Origin: Puniceibacterium sediminis
GTDB lineage: Bacteria > Pseudomonadota > Alphaproteobacteria > Rhodobacterales > Rhodobacteraceae
Assembly (NCBI RefSeq): GCF_900188035.1
Contig: NZ_FZNN01000023.1
Coordinates: 1 to 56,237 of the forward strand
Length of the DNA stretch: 56,237 bases
Direction of reading: 5' to 3'
Made by a program: the position numbers and the translations under genes. This document shows, in pieces, positions 45,001 through 52,871 of the stretch (positions are counted from its first letter, which is position 1; each line of letters opens with the position of its first letter). Under the pieces are notes generated by a model that saw nothing but the letters and a program-made list of their open reading frames with translations, was not told the origin of the DNA and ran no database searches.

Positions 45001-47690
45001 TGCAATGCAGCCGCTGCGATTTTGGGTTTCACCGCGCTTGGAGGCGGCGCTTTGTCCGACACGCCGCAGGGATTGCGCAGCAATTCCGGCGCGGGTCCCA
45101 GGGGCCGGATCGCGCGATCCGCAAACAGCAGCCCCAGATCAAGCCGACCGCCCAGGCGCCACACGGTGGCAAGGGTGTCGAGCAATCCGAATAAGGTTTC
45201 GGCACCGACATCGGGTGACGCCACTTGCAGACCGGCATCGCGAGCAAGGCGCGACAGACCTTTGCCCGGTCCGACCTCGATCACCAGATCGCAGTGCTGT
45301 GCCAATTGGGCGCAGACCTCGGAAAACCGCACAGGGGCACAGAGCTGCTGCGTCAGGATCGCGGACAGATCGCTGCTGGCCTCAATCGGCGCGCCCGTGA
45401 CGGTCGAAATCACCGGCATCTGCGGCGCCGACCAGGGTACATCCTGCAACGCGGCGGCAAGGGGCGTTTCGACCTGCGCCATCGCGGCGCTGTGAAAGGC
45501 ATGCGAGACCTTCAACAGCTCGCAGCTCAGCCCCGCAGCGCGTGCCTTTTGCATCCAACGTACCGCCGTTTCCTGCGGTCCGGCCAGGACCACATCGCGC
45601 GCTCCGTTCAGACAGGCGACTTCCAGATCGTCGGGGCGGCCAAGCGCGGCGATCTCTTGAGCCGAGGCAGTCACCTGCAGCATTGTGCCACCTGCCTCGC
45701 CATGGCGGGCCATCAGCTGGCCACGGGTCTGGACCAGATCCGACATCTCCTGTCGGGGCAGCGCACCTGCCCAGTGCAAGGCGGTGATCTCGCCCAGGGA
45801 ATGACCTGCGGCAATCTCTGCCATGATCCCGGCCTGCGTCAGGACGTCCAGCCCCATAAGAGCGGAGGCGGCAATCGCTGGCTGCGCATGTTCGGTGGAT
45901 ACGCTGGCATCGCTGGGGAAAGTGGCCAGCGTATGAGGCAGGGAGGGAAAGCGCCGCGTCCAGGCGCCGCCCGAGGCCCGCACAGGGGCCGCCTGTCCGG
46001 GAAACACAAACCCGATGCGCGGCGGGCTGCGCACGGGGGCGGGCGGGATTGAGAGCGCTTTTGTCAAAGCCTCCTGCAAGGCCTCCGGGCGATCCGCGAC
46101 AATCGCCGCACGGAACGCGGCTTGGGGTACGGCATCCCGAAAGCAACCGGCAGCGGCATCGGCCATTTCGCTGTGCGACAGGCTGGGTGCGCGTTTCAGA
46201 AGCGCGTTCATCGCCTGGTGCAGTTCCTCCGCGCTTTGCGCTGCAAAAATAAAAAGCTCGGCCTCTTGGGCAAGGGGTTGCGCGGGCACAGACACGCGCT
46301 TTGCGTGCCTGATCTTGCTGTCCGGACCCGCAAGGACGAGGTGCGCATTGATGCCGCCAAACCCGAAGGCAGAGACTCCGGCCAGCCGCGTGTCACTACG
46401 GAACTCGCCGACCTGCGCTGGGCACAGCCTGCCGCCGCTTTCGGCAAAGATCGGGTGCGGCACGGCGCAGCTGATATGGGGCGGGATTATACCGTTTTTC
46501 AGCGCCTGCGTGGTCTTGATGACCCCGGCGATGCCAGCCGCTGCCTTGCAATGGCCGATATTGGCCTTGATAGAGCCAACAGGAATCGCCGCGCCGTCCT
46601 GACCGATCACTTCCGCCAGGGCGGTGATCTCGGTGGGATCGCCAATTGCAGTTCCGGTGCCATGCGCCTCGAAATAGGCGGCCTCTGCGGGGGCGTGACC
46701 GGCCCGTGCCCAGGCGCGGGCAATGGCGCGCGATTGGCCCGGTGCGGTCGGTCGGGTCAGCCCGCCAGCGCCATCGGTCGAACATCCCCAACCCGCAACC
46801 CAAGCCAGCGGGTCACCGCCCAATTTTTGCGCGGCCTCTTCGCTCGCCAGAACAGCGATGCCGCAGCCCTCGCCTGGCCAGAAGCCGCTGGAGCGCTTGT
46901 CGAAAACCCGCATTTCATCGCGGCAAAGCGCGCCCGTGCGCGCAAAGCCCACCAGCTCAAATGGATCCAGGCTGAGGTCGACGCCGCCCACAATCGCGAC
47001 GTCCAGATCGCCCTGGACGATATGCGAACAGGCTTCGCTGAAGGCCAGCAGGGAGGCCGCACATGCCCCGTCGACGGTCCAGGCGCCGCCGCCGAGATCA
47101 AGCTGGTTGGCAATGCGCCCGGCAATCGTATTGGCCAGCGCACCCGCCAGCGATTCCTCATTCGGGTCGGGAAAATCCTGCGCGAGGTTCGCGGCAAAGG
47201 TGCTGGTGACTTCGTCGATGAGGTCCGGCGCGATTTGGCCCGCCTGCAAGGCCTGAGACAGATGCCGTTTGAGATAGGGCAGCCGCAGACGCATCTGCGC
47301 GGCACGGGAAAATTCGCCAGTCAGTGTGTTGCCCAGGATGACGGCGGTGCGCCCGCGCGGCAGGGCCTCTGCGCCACCGACCGCCCCGACCGCCGTCATC
47401 GCCGTTTCAAGCGCCAGCCAATGGGTTAGATCGGCGGTGTCAAAGGTACTTTTGGGAATGCACAGGCGATCCCGGCGAAACTGCCAATCGGAAATCAGTC
47501 CGGCGTAAATCCTGGGGATCGAGTCCTCAGTGCCGATGTGTTCAACGGCATAATCCCCCAGAGCCAGCCGTTGCGGCGGAATGGCGCGGAACGATCGCCG
47601 TCCGTCCAGAACGTTCTGCCACAAGGCATCCGGGCTGGGCGCCTCGGCATACCGGCAGGCCGTGGACAATATGGCGATCCGGTTTGTCAT
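42063..47690 (-). CDS. pksE: Enediyne polyketide synthase PKSE (KS-AT-ACP-KR-DH-PPT)
   Basis: A 1875-aa iterative PKS with the unique enediyne order. KS (1-450) has TDLTHWLALETA, GNTLTGEFSRA, VDGACAASLL (Cys about 209), EAHGTGTAIGD and KANIGH. AT has GHSLGE (about 630) and SHAFHS (about 728, malonyl). The central ACP has DLHLNSLSVGRIV (Ser about 943), the PKSE-type motif. KR has TGGAKGIGA (about 1175) and intact HYALAN (about 1316). DH has DHVVEGTAVMP (about 1449). The C-terminal phosphopantetheinyl transferase domain shows LACDLVE (about 1771) and WAARECARK (about 1812), where the usual Lys is Arg. It makes the polyene precursor of the enediyne core. Confidence 0.96.
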   Translation of the reverse strand: MTNRIAILSTACRYAEAPSPDALWQNVLDGRRSFRAIPPQRLALGDYAVEHIGTEDSIPRIYAGLISDWQFRRDRLCIPKSTFDTADLTHWLALETAMTAVGAVGGAEALPRGRTAVILGNTLTGEFSRAAQMRLRLPYLKRHLSQALQAGQIAPDLIDEVTSTFAANLAQDFPDPNEESLAGALANTIAGRIANQLDLGGGAWTVDGACAASLLAFSEACSHIVQGDLDVAIVGGVDLSLDPFELVGFARTGALCRDEMRVFDKRSSGFWPGEGCGIAVLASEEAAQKLGGDPLAWVAGWGCSTDGAGGLTRPTAPGQSRAIARAWARAGHAPAEAAYFEAHGTGTAIGDPTEITALAEVIGQDGAAIPVGSIKANIGHCKAAAGIAGVIKTTQALKNGIIPPHISCAVPHPIFAESGGRLCPAQVGEFRSDTRLAGVSAFGFGGINAHLVLAGPDSKIRHAKRVSVPAQPLAQEAELFIFAAQSAEELHQAMNALLKRAPSLSHSEMADAAAGCFRDAVPQAAFRAAIVADRPEALQEALTKALSIPPAPVRSPPRIGFVFPGQAAPVRASGGAWTRRFPSLPHTLATFPSDASVSTEHAQPAIAASALMGLDVLTQAGIMAEIAAGHSLGEITALHWAGALPRQEMSDLVQTRGQLMARHGEAGGTMLQVTASAQEIAALGRPDDLEVACLNGARDVVLAGPQETAVRWMQKARAAGLSCELLKVSHAFHSAAMAQVETPLAAALQDVPWSAPQMPVISTVTGAPIEASSDLSAILTQQLCAPVRFSEVCAQLAQHCDLVIEVGPGKGLSRLARDAGLQVASPDVGAETLFGLLDTLATVWRLGGRLDLGLLFADRAIRPLGPAPELLRNPCGVSDKAPPPSAVKPKIAAAALQDINARPAHTSAAPTLDIVCKATAEALGLPLSLVKPEARLLEDLHLNSLSVGRIVKAAAQALGLRQPALATDVAAETVYGLARLLDELLEFAPGEDTTPQSIEGVAPWVGEYRSVWQVCDWPKAAAEAPEWCLFGPDPGGIPTANGTKSGLVSLMDVALPDDTAAAHLLWSRVKAARAAGLRKLLILHPGMAVSGFAGALLEDGVFDHITLVDAQGVDGPAREAGISTLLRTEAEPFAQYRCRAAGGLDRAVLEFVPISQCRTRDDTAAGLGPCDTLLVTGGAKGIGAESALRLSKVSGAALLLVGRSSGDDPAVTETLRRAKAQGCRARYLQADVTDASEFRNALETLPEEERPTAFLHAAGVNDPAGFDQLDATALSAALAPKLQGLETLLCALDPQRIRLAIGFGSVIGALGLAGETHYALANAMMSARLMRWGRCHDLRTLALDWSVWAGAGMGERIGAVERLARRGVEAIPLGTALDRLCVLLYAPQSDEHLIVTGRFGQPRTLGFAAQPSLQGRFLETAQIRFPGIELVVDTRLARGSDPWITDHVVEGTAVMPAVLMLEAMAQAAKALTGHAPTGFRDLDLLGAVTLDGDEITLRTAVLRRDDGSLLAAIRASDDGFSADRATVTLSFEPTLDRPEAFDLAANCRIDGALLYRDLCFNSGRFQRVEEIDHLTAFSLRAGLSNLSNASAAPWFGPFESQDMVLGDAGARDAGLHVLQACVPQRRVLPVTVAQIQIADPEARRVSVEAVERASDGNTFVFDVLWRGPDGAIVEYWRGARFRAIAERSIDRLAYPFFPAAMQRAAVLHARRRDIRTAICNSADRQSRRQIVMGALDATEATRRGDGLQMLDGPDALSLSHTASLTFGARGPGVLACDLVETATRDDTPLVRDDSLIAEKLHASGIANAFAAVWAARECARKGGVPAAQPLLPLKGSEPGFQAFRCGAAQILCHAVQNDGCIALMLTPATAKESLA

Positions 47691-48670
47691 TCCGCAGGTG
47701 CCTGTGAAGCTGCGGGCTGTGCAGGCTCGGGCTGAGGCGCTTGACGCTCGCTCGCCTCAATCATCGGCAACAGCAGCGCGAACCACAGGCCGCGGGCTGC
47801 GGTGACCAGCGTCAGGGCATAAAACAGGCCGAATACGACGTGCAGGTACATGAACAGGGCATAGAGCGCCGCCACAGCTGCCGCGAACAGCACCTGGTTT
47901 CGCCAGCGTGAGGGCGTCGTGGCGGGATCAGTGATCATGTAAAAGGTGAACAATATGAAGGCAAAGCCGCTCATCGGCGCCAGCCCGGCCAGGATCGGCG
48001 TGTCTTGAAGCACGGCGCGGAGGATGCCCTGAGCGGCGAAGAACGCGAGCCAAGCAAGGACAAGGGGCATCCTGCCCGTGAGCTTGGTGTTCAGCAGACT
48101 GCCAGTGCAGATCACGATCAACGGCAACAGCACATCGAGCGTGCCGGTGGTGGCCTCTGAAAATTGGTAGGGCGGAGCGATCCCCACAGTGGGGAACAGC
48201 AACAGAACGATGGTGATGCCAAAGTTGGACGGGTTCAGGACATGGCGCAGACGGTTGCCGATCCGAACCTGTATCAAGCGCTTTGAGGCCACGGCCAAAG
48301 ACGCTGCGAAGGCGATGACCCAAAGCTGCTCCAGCGGCATGAGCAGCATTCCGATCGCCAAGGCGGTCACATGTGCGGACAAGAGAAACTGTATCACGCT
48401 GACCGCGCCACCGGCATAGGCGGGCCTGCGCCTGCCGTCGCGAGCGGCCTGCCGTTCGAGAAACAGCTCTGTGCCATAGGCCGCAGCAAGCGCCACAAAC
48501 GGGGTGATCCAGGATTGCTCGAACCCCAGCCACAGGTGCCCCAGGATGTTCAGCGTAGTGATCGCGATGGCAAATCGGCTCAGGCCCGCCAGACGCTTTT
48601 CCTGCCAGGAGAGACGGGCCTTTTGCGTGAATACTGTGGATGCAGGAACATCTGCGGTCACGAGGGTCAT
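47687..48670 (-). CDS. unbU: UnbU, enediyne-cassette membrane protein
   Basis: A 327-aa integral membrane protein with about eight to nine hydrophobic segments. RHVLNPSNFGITIVLLLFP and FYMITDPATTP are the marks of UnbU, which resembles the D subunit of Rnf/Nqr electron-transport complexes. UnbU is one of the five conserved enediyne core genes; its reaction is not settled. The C-terminal tail is Pro/Ala/Gln-rich. The gene overlaps the PKSE start by ATGA and begins one base after the UnbV stop. Confidence 0.93.
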   Translation of the reverse strand: MTLVTADVPASTVFTQKARLSWQEKRLAGLSRFAIAITTLNILGHLWLGFEQSWITPFVALAAAYGTELFLERQAARDGRRRPAYAGGAVSVIQFLLSAHVTALAIGMLLMPLEQLWVIAFAASLAVASKRLIQVRIGNRLRHVLNPSNFGITIVLLLFPTVGIAPPYQFSEATTGTLDVLLPLIVICTGSLLNTKLTGRMPLVLAWLAFFAAQGILRAVLQDTPILAGLAPMSGFAFILFTFYMITDPATTPSRWRNQVLFAAAVAALYALFMYLHVVFGLFYALTLVTAARGLWFALLLPMIEASERQAPQPEPAQPAASQAPAE

Positions 48671-48671
48671 G

Positions 48672-50537
48672 TCATTGGTCCTTTATCATCGATAGGGCGG
48701 CGCTTTCGCTGGCCAGTACCAGGCGGTTGTGGCCCGGAAAGACGGGCAGATCGCTGCGATGCGTGCCCATTCCGTCGCGCCAGATGACCCGCGCGACCAG
48801 CGGCGCGTCCTGCGGAAATGCCCCCAGACCGAAGTGCAACTCGGGCGCGCTTTTGCCGGAATGGCCGTTCCCGCCAGAGACCGTCGCGCTCATCCGTGTG
48901 TCACTGCCATCGGCGCTGAGTGTGACCTGCGCACCGATCGCGGGGCGCGTTGTGCCGTTGAGGGTCTCGATCCTCAGGTCCAGCACCGCCGAGGATTGGC
49001 GGCTTGGGCTGGTGTTGAGCAACAGGATCGAGTCCATCCATTGCCGGGCGATCAGGGCATCGATGTCACCGTCGCCGTCCACGTCACCCAGCGCGATGCC
49101 ACGTGAGATCGTGCGGGGCTCGAACCCCAATTCCGGGGCCATATCGCGATAGGTCGCGTCGGCATTCGCCACAAAGAAGGTATCGGCGCGGTCTCCGGAC
49201 AGGTCGTCACCTTCCCCGAACTTGGGCCAGACGGCCACGAATTGCAGCAGTTCGTCATTCGCCATCGCCGCCTCGTGCAGTTCCGGCCAGCGATTCGTAT
49301 CACCCTTGAGAAAGCCGGTCGCCTGCAGGATCTCCGGCACGCCATCATTGTTGAAATCGGCGATCCGGGCGTCCCACCCCCAGGCGCTGCGCGCCACGCC
49401 GATTTGGCCGCTGATCTCTTCAAAAGGGGCGCGGCCTTTGGCAAAATCCTTGGCTTTTCCCGTGCCGCGGAACAGCAGATGGCTCTCCATCAGGGCGTAG
49501 TCCTCTGCGATATTGCTGACGTAGAGGTCAAGATTGCCGTCGCGGTCGATGTCCGAGAAATCGACTCCCATGCCCTTGAAACTGTCGCGCCCCAGGGTGC
49601 GCGACCGGGGCGTCGCAAGCCCGCGCTGTCCGGTCACTGCGGCAAAGGCAGCGGCGCCTTCACGGCTGCGGTTGTGCAGCAACTGATCCGGCCCGAAGTC
49701 GTTGGCGACAAACAACTCGGGCAGGCCGTCGCCATCAATGTCCGCAGCTCCGGCGGCGAGGGTCCAGCCCGCGTTGTTCCCTGCGGCTGCAGAGACAAGC
49801 CCGCCGCTGTCGTCCTGAAACAGCAGCTCGGTTTGCGATGGATCGGCATGGCCCAAGAGCAGGCGGTTGCGTCCTGCGTTATACGCGCGGCTCATGGAGC
49901 GCTGCATGTGCACCGTGCCGCGCGTTCCGAGAACGGCCATATCGTCGGGGAAATAGTTGCCGAAGAAGAGGTCAAGAATGCCGTCCCCGTCAAAGTCGGC
50001 GGTGATGGCAGCATTTGTGTTCCAAACCTCCGGCCGCGCCAGCAGATCGCGCTCGGCGAAATCTTCGGCAGCCAGATGCAGCGACGGGCTGCGCCCCCAG
50101 TAGTAAACCACCAGATCCTGACGCCCGTCCTGATCGGCATCCAGCGGCAGACATCCCATGGGGGCCACGCTGCCCGGATCGCTGGCGGATCCTTCCCAAC
50201 TCAGCGAAAAGGGTGCAAAGCGGTTGCCGGTCGTGGGCACGGGGGCCACGGTCACGCTGTCGAACCGCGGATCGACCAGACAGTAATCATTGTGGCGCCC
50301 ATCACCGTCCAGATCGAAGAGCGCCACACCAGCCCCGACCGCCGACACCCAGGCGGCGATACGCTCGAATCCCGGGTGTACATTGCGGACCGACTGGGGC
50401 CTGTCTCCCAGAGCCTGCAAGGTATGTCGTTCAAAGGCGAAATCGCCGATCTCGGGTCTGTCTACTTGGGCGGACAGCACGGCGATGCCGTAAAAACAGC
50501 CCGGGATCGCCAGAGCGGCAAGGTAGGTTCGGATCAT
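48672..50537 (-). CDS. unbV: UnbV, ASPIC/UnbV and FG-GAP repeat protein
   Basis: A 621-aa protein of the CRTAC1/UnbV type. An N-terminal hydrophobic segment (LAALAIPGCFYGIAVLSAQ) looks like a signal peptide or anchor. FG-GAP/VCBS calcium-binding-like repeats follow (DFDGDGILDLFFGN, DIDGDGLPELFVAND, DIDRDGNLDLYVSN, DFNNDGVPEI, DVDGDGDIDALIA). The C terminus has the ASPIC/UnbV domain (GAQVTLSADG... ELHFGLG). It is one of the five genes that define enediyne loci; the export signal puts it outside the cytoplasm. The start overlaps the UnbL stop by ATGA. Confidence 0.93.
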   Translation of the reverse strand: MIRTYLAALAIPGCFYGIAVLSAQVDRPEIGDFAFERHTLQALGDRPQSVRNVHPGFERIAAWVSAVGAGVALFDLDGDGRHNDYCLVDPRFDSVTVAPVPTTGNRFAPFSLSWEGSASDPGSVAPMGCLPLDADQDGRQDLVVYYWGRSPSLHLAAEDFAERDLLARPEVWNTNAAITADFDGDGILDLFFGNYFPDDMAVLGTRGTVHMQRSMSRAYNAGRNRLLLGHADPSQTELLFQDDSGGLVSAAAGNNAGWTLAAGAADIDGDGLPELFVANDFGPDQLLHNRSREGAAAFAAVTGQRGLATPRSRTLGRDSFKGMGVDFSDIDRDGNLDLYVSNIAEDYALMESHLLFRGTGKAKDFAKGRAPFEEISGQIGVARSAWGWDARIADFNNDGVPEILQATGFLKGDTNRWPELHEAAMANDELLQFVAVWPKFGEGDDLSGDRADTFFVANADATYRDMAPELGFEPRTISRGIALGDVDGDGDIDALIARQWMDSILLLNTSPSRQSSAVLDLRIETLNGTTRPAIGAQVTLSADGSDTRMSATVSGGNGHSGKSAPELHFGLGAFPQDAPLVARVIWRDGMGTHRSDLPVFPGHNRLVLASESAALSMIKDQ

Positions 50538-51550
50538 TTCTGGACTCCTGCGCGAGGCGCGTCAGAACGCGCCGGGAACTGATCCTGCACGTTTTGTCGC
50601 CAGTGTTCGTAATGCATCAGAGCCCCGGCGCGGTTTTCAGGTGCACCCGCAGGCTGGCCGCGTCGCGCAAGCGCTGCGGCCTCGACTGCCGACAACTTGG
50701 TCAGCGTCCGGCTGACCGTTTCAAGGTTGTCGTTGACCAGCCCCTCAGTGATCCGCGCCAAAGCGGCAAAGGCCGCGCCCTGTGCCAAAGCGGCGCGATG
50801 CGCTGACAGGCCCTCGGCCACGACCTCGCACAGCTCGTGCGAGGCAGGACCGGCATAGGCCATGGCAAGACCCAGCCCCGCCGCAAGATCGTTGTGCCGC
50901 GCCGGATCGAACTTTGCGATCAGACGCAACGCCAGGTCGCCCCGGGCCAGAGACCGAAACCAAAGCGCCCGACCGATGCCCTGATCATAGGCCTTTGCAC
51001 TCAGGCCCGTGCCGCGCCCCATCCTGCCCAGGCCTGGCCGGTCCGGCCGGAAGAAAGCGTCGTGAAATCCGCGCCCATCCAGGGTGAGGGTGAACAACTT
51101 TGGCGGCGTCTGATGAAACAGACGCGACCCGATCCAGGGCATCCGCGCCAGAGCCCAGCCCGTGCCCACCTGGATAAGATAGCTGTAGCGTGATCCAAAG
51201 ACCTGCTGAAGCGCCCGCAAGTGGCCACCGCGCACTGACAAGCTGTCGCGCACCGCAGATCCCATGGCCGCACCTTCGACCAAAAAGCCAGCCAGATAGC
51301 CTGGTCGTGCGTCCAGCGCCTGCTCTAACCTCGCCAGAGTATTGACGCCAAGCGCCAGATTATATCCCGACACGAAGGTGTCGCAGATGGATTGCAGATG
51401 GTCATATCTTTCATGATCAAAGCAGCCCTTGCGCAGGTGCGTCAAAGAGGCCGCCTTTGGATCCAGCCTGAGCAGAGGCGCAAGGTAAAAGCCACACTGC
51501 GGTCTTTGGGCGGGTATTGTCTGCGGGTCCTGAGCGTTGACAAGGCTCAT
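50534..51550 (-). CDS. unbL: UnbL, DUF1702 family protein
   Basis: A 338-aa soluble protein of the DUF1702 family, the UnbL/SgcE3-type member of the enediyne core cassette. Recognisable parts are FVSGYNLAL, GYLAGFLVEGAAMGSAVRD, IQVGTGWALAR, DGRGFHDAFF, IGRALWFRSLARG and DLAAGLGLAMAYAG. Its function in core maturation is unknown. It overlaps both neighbours by ATGA, which couples its translation to the preceding small gene. Confidence 0.93.
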   Translation of the reverse strand: MSLVNAQDPQTIPAQRPQCGFYLAPLLRLDPKAASLTHLRKGCFDHERYDHLQSICDTFVSGYNLALGVNTLARLEQALDARPGYLAGFLVEGAAMGSAVRDSLSVRGGHLRALQQVFGSRYSYLIQVGTGWALARMPWIGSRLFHQTPPKLFTLTLDGRGFHDAFFRPDRPGLGRMGRGTGLSAKAYDQGIGRALWFRSLARGDLALRLIAKFDPARHNDLAAGLGLAMAYAGPASHELCEVVAEGLSAHRAALAQGAAFAALARITEGLVNDNLETVSRTLTKLSAVEAAALARRGQPAGAPENRAGALMHYEHWRQNVQDQFPARSDAPRAGVQK

Positions 51551-51750
51551 CTGTTGGCCTCTGAGTGCCCGGCCTCGCGCAAAATTTCGGTCAGCCGCGC
51601 GACAAGCTGAACCATTCCGATGAATTGGCGGACCGGGCCACCGTTCAGGTTAGAGATCGAGCCCCGGTAACCGTATTCCCCCTTGCTCTCGCCCTCGAAC
51701 CAGCCGCGAATGACGATTTCTGCCCTGGATTCTCTTCCGTCACGCCGCAT
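51547..51750 (-). CDS. Small 67-aa protein, first gene of the enediyne operon
   Basis: A 67-aa basic protein with a beta-rich centre (EIVIRGWFEGESKGEYGYRG, then ISNLNGGPVRQF) and a C-terminal helix (IGMVQLVARLTEILREAG). It looks like the small single-domain proteins with a strand-turn-strand 'F/W..G..L.GG....F....L..L' plan that are common beside many operons. I cannot assign a function. A 4-base ATGA overlap with UnbL argues that it is translated. Confidence 0.65.
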   Translation of the reverse strand: MRRDGRESRAEIVIRGWFEGESKGEYGYRGSISNLNGGPVRQFIGMVQLVARLTEILREAGHSEANR

Positions 51751-52088
51751 GGCACCAGACCTCGCATAGGGTTTCTTTACACTCTCATGCTAGGGGGCAG
51801 GACGGACTCATGACGGTCGATCGGCGCGCGTGGCGGCGAATTCCTGCGGGTTTACCGGTCACGGCGAGGGTGCAATCAGGGGGATTTTTGCCGACGTATC
51901 GTATGCGTCCAGCGCACGACCCGGTTTGATCGCGGCGTATTATGGCGCGCAGTTGCGTGGCATTTGGCTGACATTTCACTGACACGGCATTCGAAGGGGC
52001 CTCAGTGAATGTCAAACCTCACACCAAAACCTCGGCGCAGAATGGCGCGTTTTTCCAATGAAAGTGGAGACTAAGTCGGCGCGTGGAT
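51751..52088 (-). promoter_or_regulatory. Promoter and leader region of the enediyne operon
   Basis: This 338-base gap holds no gene. On the minus strand, TAATAC (51942-51937) is a good -10 candidate, 14 bases downstream of a set of 11-bp direct repeats (51957-51989) that would cover the -35 position. That leaves a leader of about 180 bases before the 67-aa gene. The neighbouring minus-strand gene upstream is the SARP-type activator. Confidence 0.6.
51957..51989. promoter_or_regulatory. Three 11-bp direct repeats, candidate SARP operator, with overlapping dyad
   Basis: GTGGCATTTGG, CTGACATTTCA and CTGACACGGCA stand head to tail at exactly 11-bp intervals. SARP activators bind short direct repeats spaced one helical turn and overlapping the -35 region, which is the arrangement here. 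An inverted copy of the core (TCAGTGAATGTC, 52002-52013) also pairs with 51970-51982, so the site could alternatively be a hairpin ending the SARP transcript. Confidence 0.55.
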
Positions 52089-52871
52089 TTATCGAGCGGA
52101 AACTTCCGCCTGAAAAAAACCATCGAGCGCGTGTTCTGATGGGTCGGCGCAAAGTGCGTCGTACAGTGACCGGGTCCGGCGTGTGGGTTTGGCGTGGCAT
52201 TCCGCCCAGACAAAATTTTCGAACCGCTCGAAATGCTGTCTGATCTTTTGGCCCTCGCCGCGCAGGGCGTGCAGCAGCAGCATACGCCGGTGGACAGATT
52301 CGCGCAGCGGATCGTGGACAAGAATGATGCGGCAGCCCTCTGCCGCGTGGCTGTATTCGCCCTCTTGGATAAGTTGATCGACGATCAAAAGACAGGAGCG
52401 CACAAACAGCCCAAGCAGTCTCTCGCGTTCGAAAATGGTCCAGCGGTTGACATGGCCGGGAATGAACCCCCCGTTGTAGATCGCGACAAGCTTGCGATAA
52501 TGCTCTCGCACGTCGCCCTGTCCCTCCTTGAGTTGACGATAGGTGCCGGCCAGGATCGCCGTATCGCTGGCATCCGGAGTATCCATGAAGATACCCAGGC
52601 TCCATTTGTCGGAAAGCATTTCGATATTCGGAAGGCTAGGCGCCGCCAGGGCACGGCGCAAGCGCGAAGTGGTGGAATTCAGCGCTGATTTTCCATCGCT
52701 CCGGTCGTCACGTTCCCAAAATTTATCAATGATATCATCGCGGTCGAGCAAGCGGTTGGCGTTTTGGAAAAGGTAGGCAACGCATTCGCGCCCGGCAACG
52801 CCGATGCCTGGGCAACGGGAATATTTACCAACGCCGATCTGAAAGGTTCCCAAAAATTTTGCGCCCGGCAT
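52089..52871 (-). CDS. SARP/BTAD-type transcriptional activator
   Basis: A 260-aa regulator. The N-terminal part (about 5-95) has FLGTFQIGV, RECVAYLFQNANRLLDRDDI and SALNSTTSRLRRALA, the OmpR-like winged helix of SARPs. From about 110 the bacterial transcriptional activator domain follows (AILAGTYRQLKEG, HYRKLVAIYNGGF, FERERLLGLFVRS, AAEGCRIILVHDPLRESVHRRM), a TPR-like region. SARPs typically switch on antibiotic clusters and are most familiar from actinomycetes. A TGA lies in frame just before the ATG, fixing the start. It lies directly upstream of the enediyne operon, in the same direction, and is its probable activator. Confidence 0.85.
   Translation of the reverse strand: MPGAKFLGTFQIGVGKYSRCPGIGVAGRECVAYLFQNANRLLDRDDIIDKFWERDDRSDGKSALNSTTSRLRRALAAPSLPNIEMLSDKWSLGIFMDTPDASDTAILAGTYRQLKEGQGDVREHYRKLVAIYNGGFIPGHVNRWTIFERERLLGLFVRSCLLIVDQLIQEGEYSHAAEGCRIILVHDPLRESVHRRMLLLHALRGEGQKIRQHFERFENFVWAECHAKPTRRTRSLYDALCADPSEHALDGFFQAEVSAR

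Noticed and set aside
44431-47429. Long plus-strand frames (over 350 codons) opposite the PKSE gene
   Set aside because: They are antisense shadows in GC-rich DNA; the minus-strand PKSE has full domain motifs throughout.
48371-50582. Plus-strand frames opposite unbU and unbV, one of 446 codons
   Set aside because: They mirror the FG-GAP repeat codons of UnbV and have no independent family signature or start signals.
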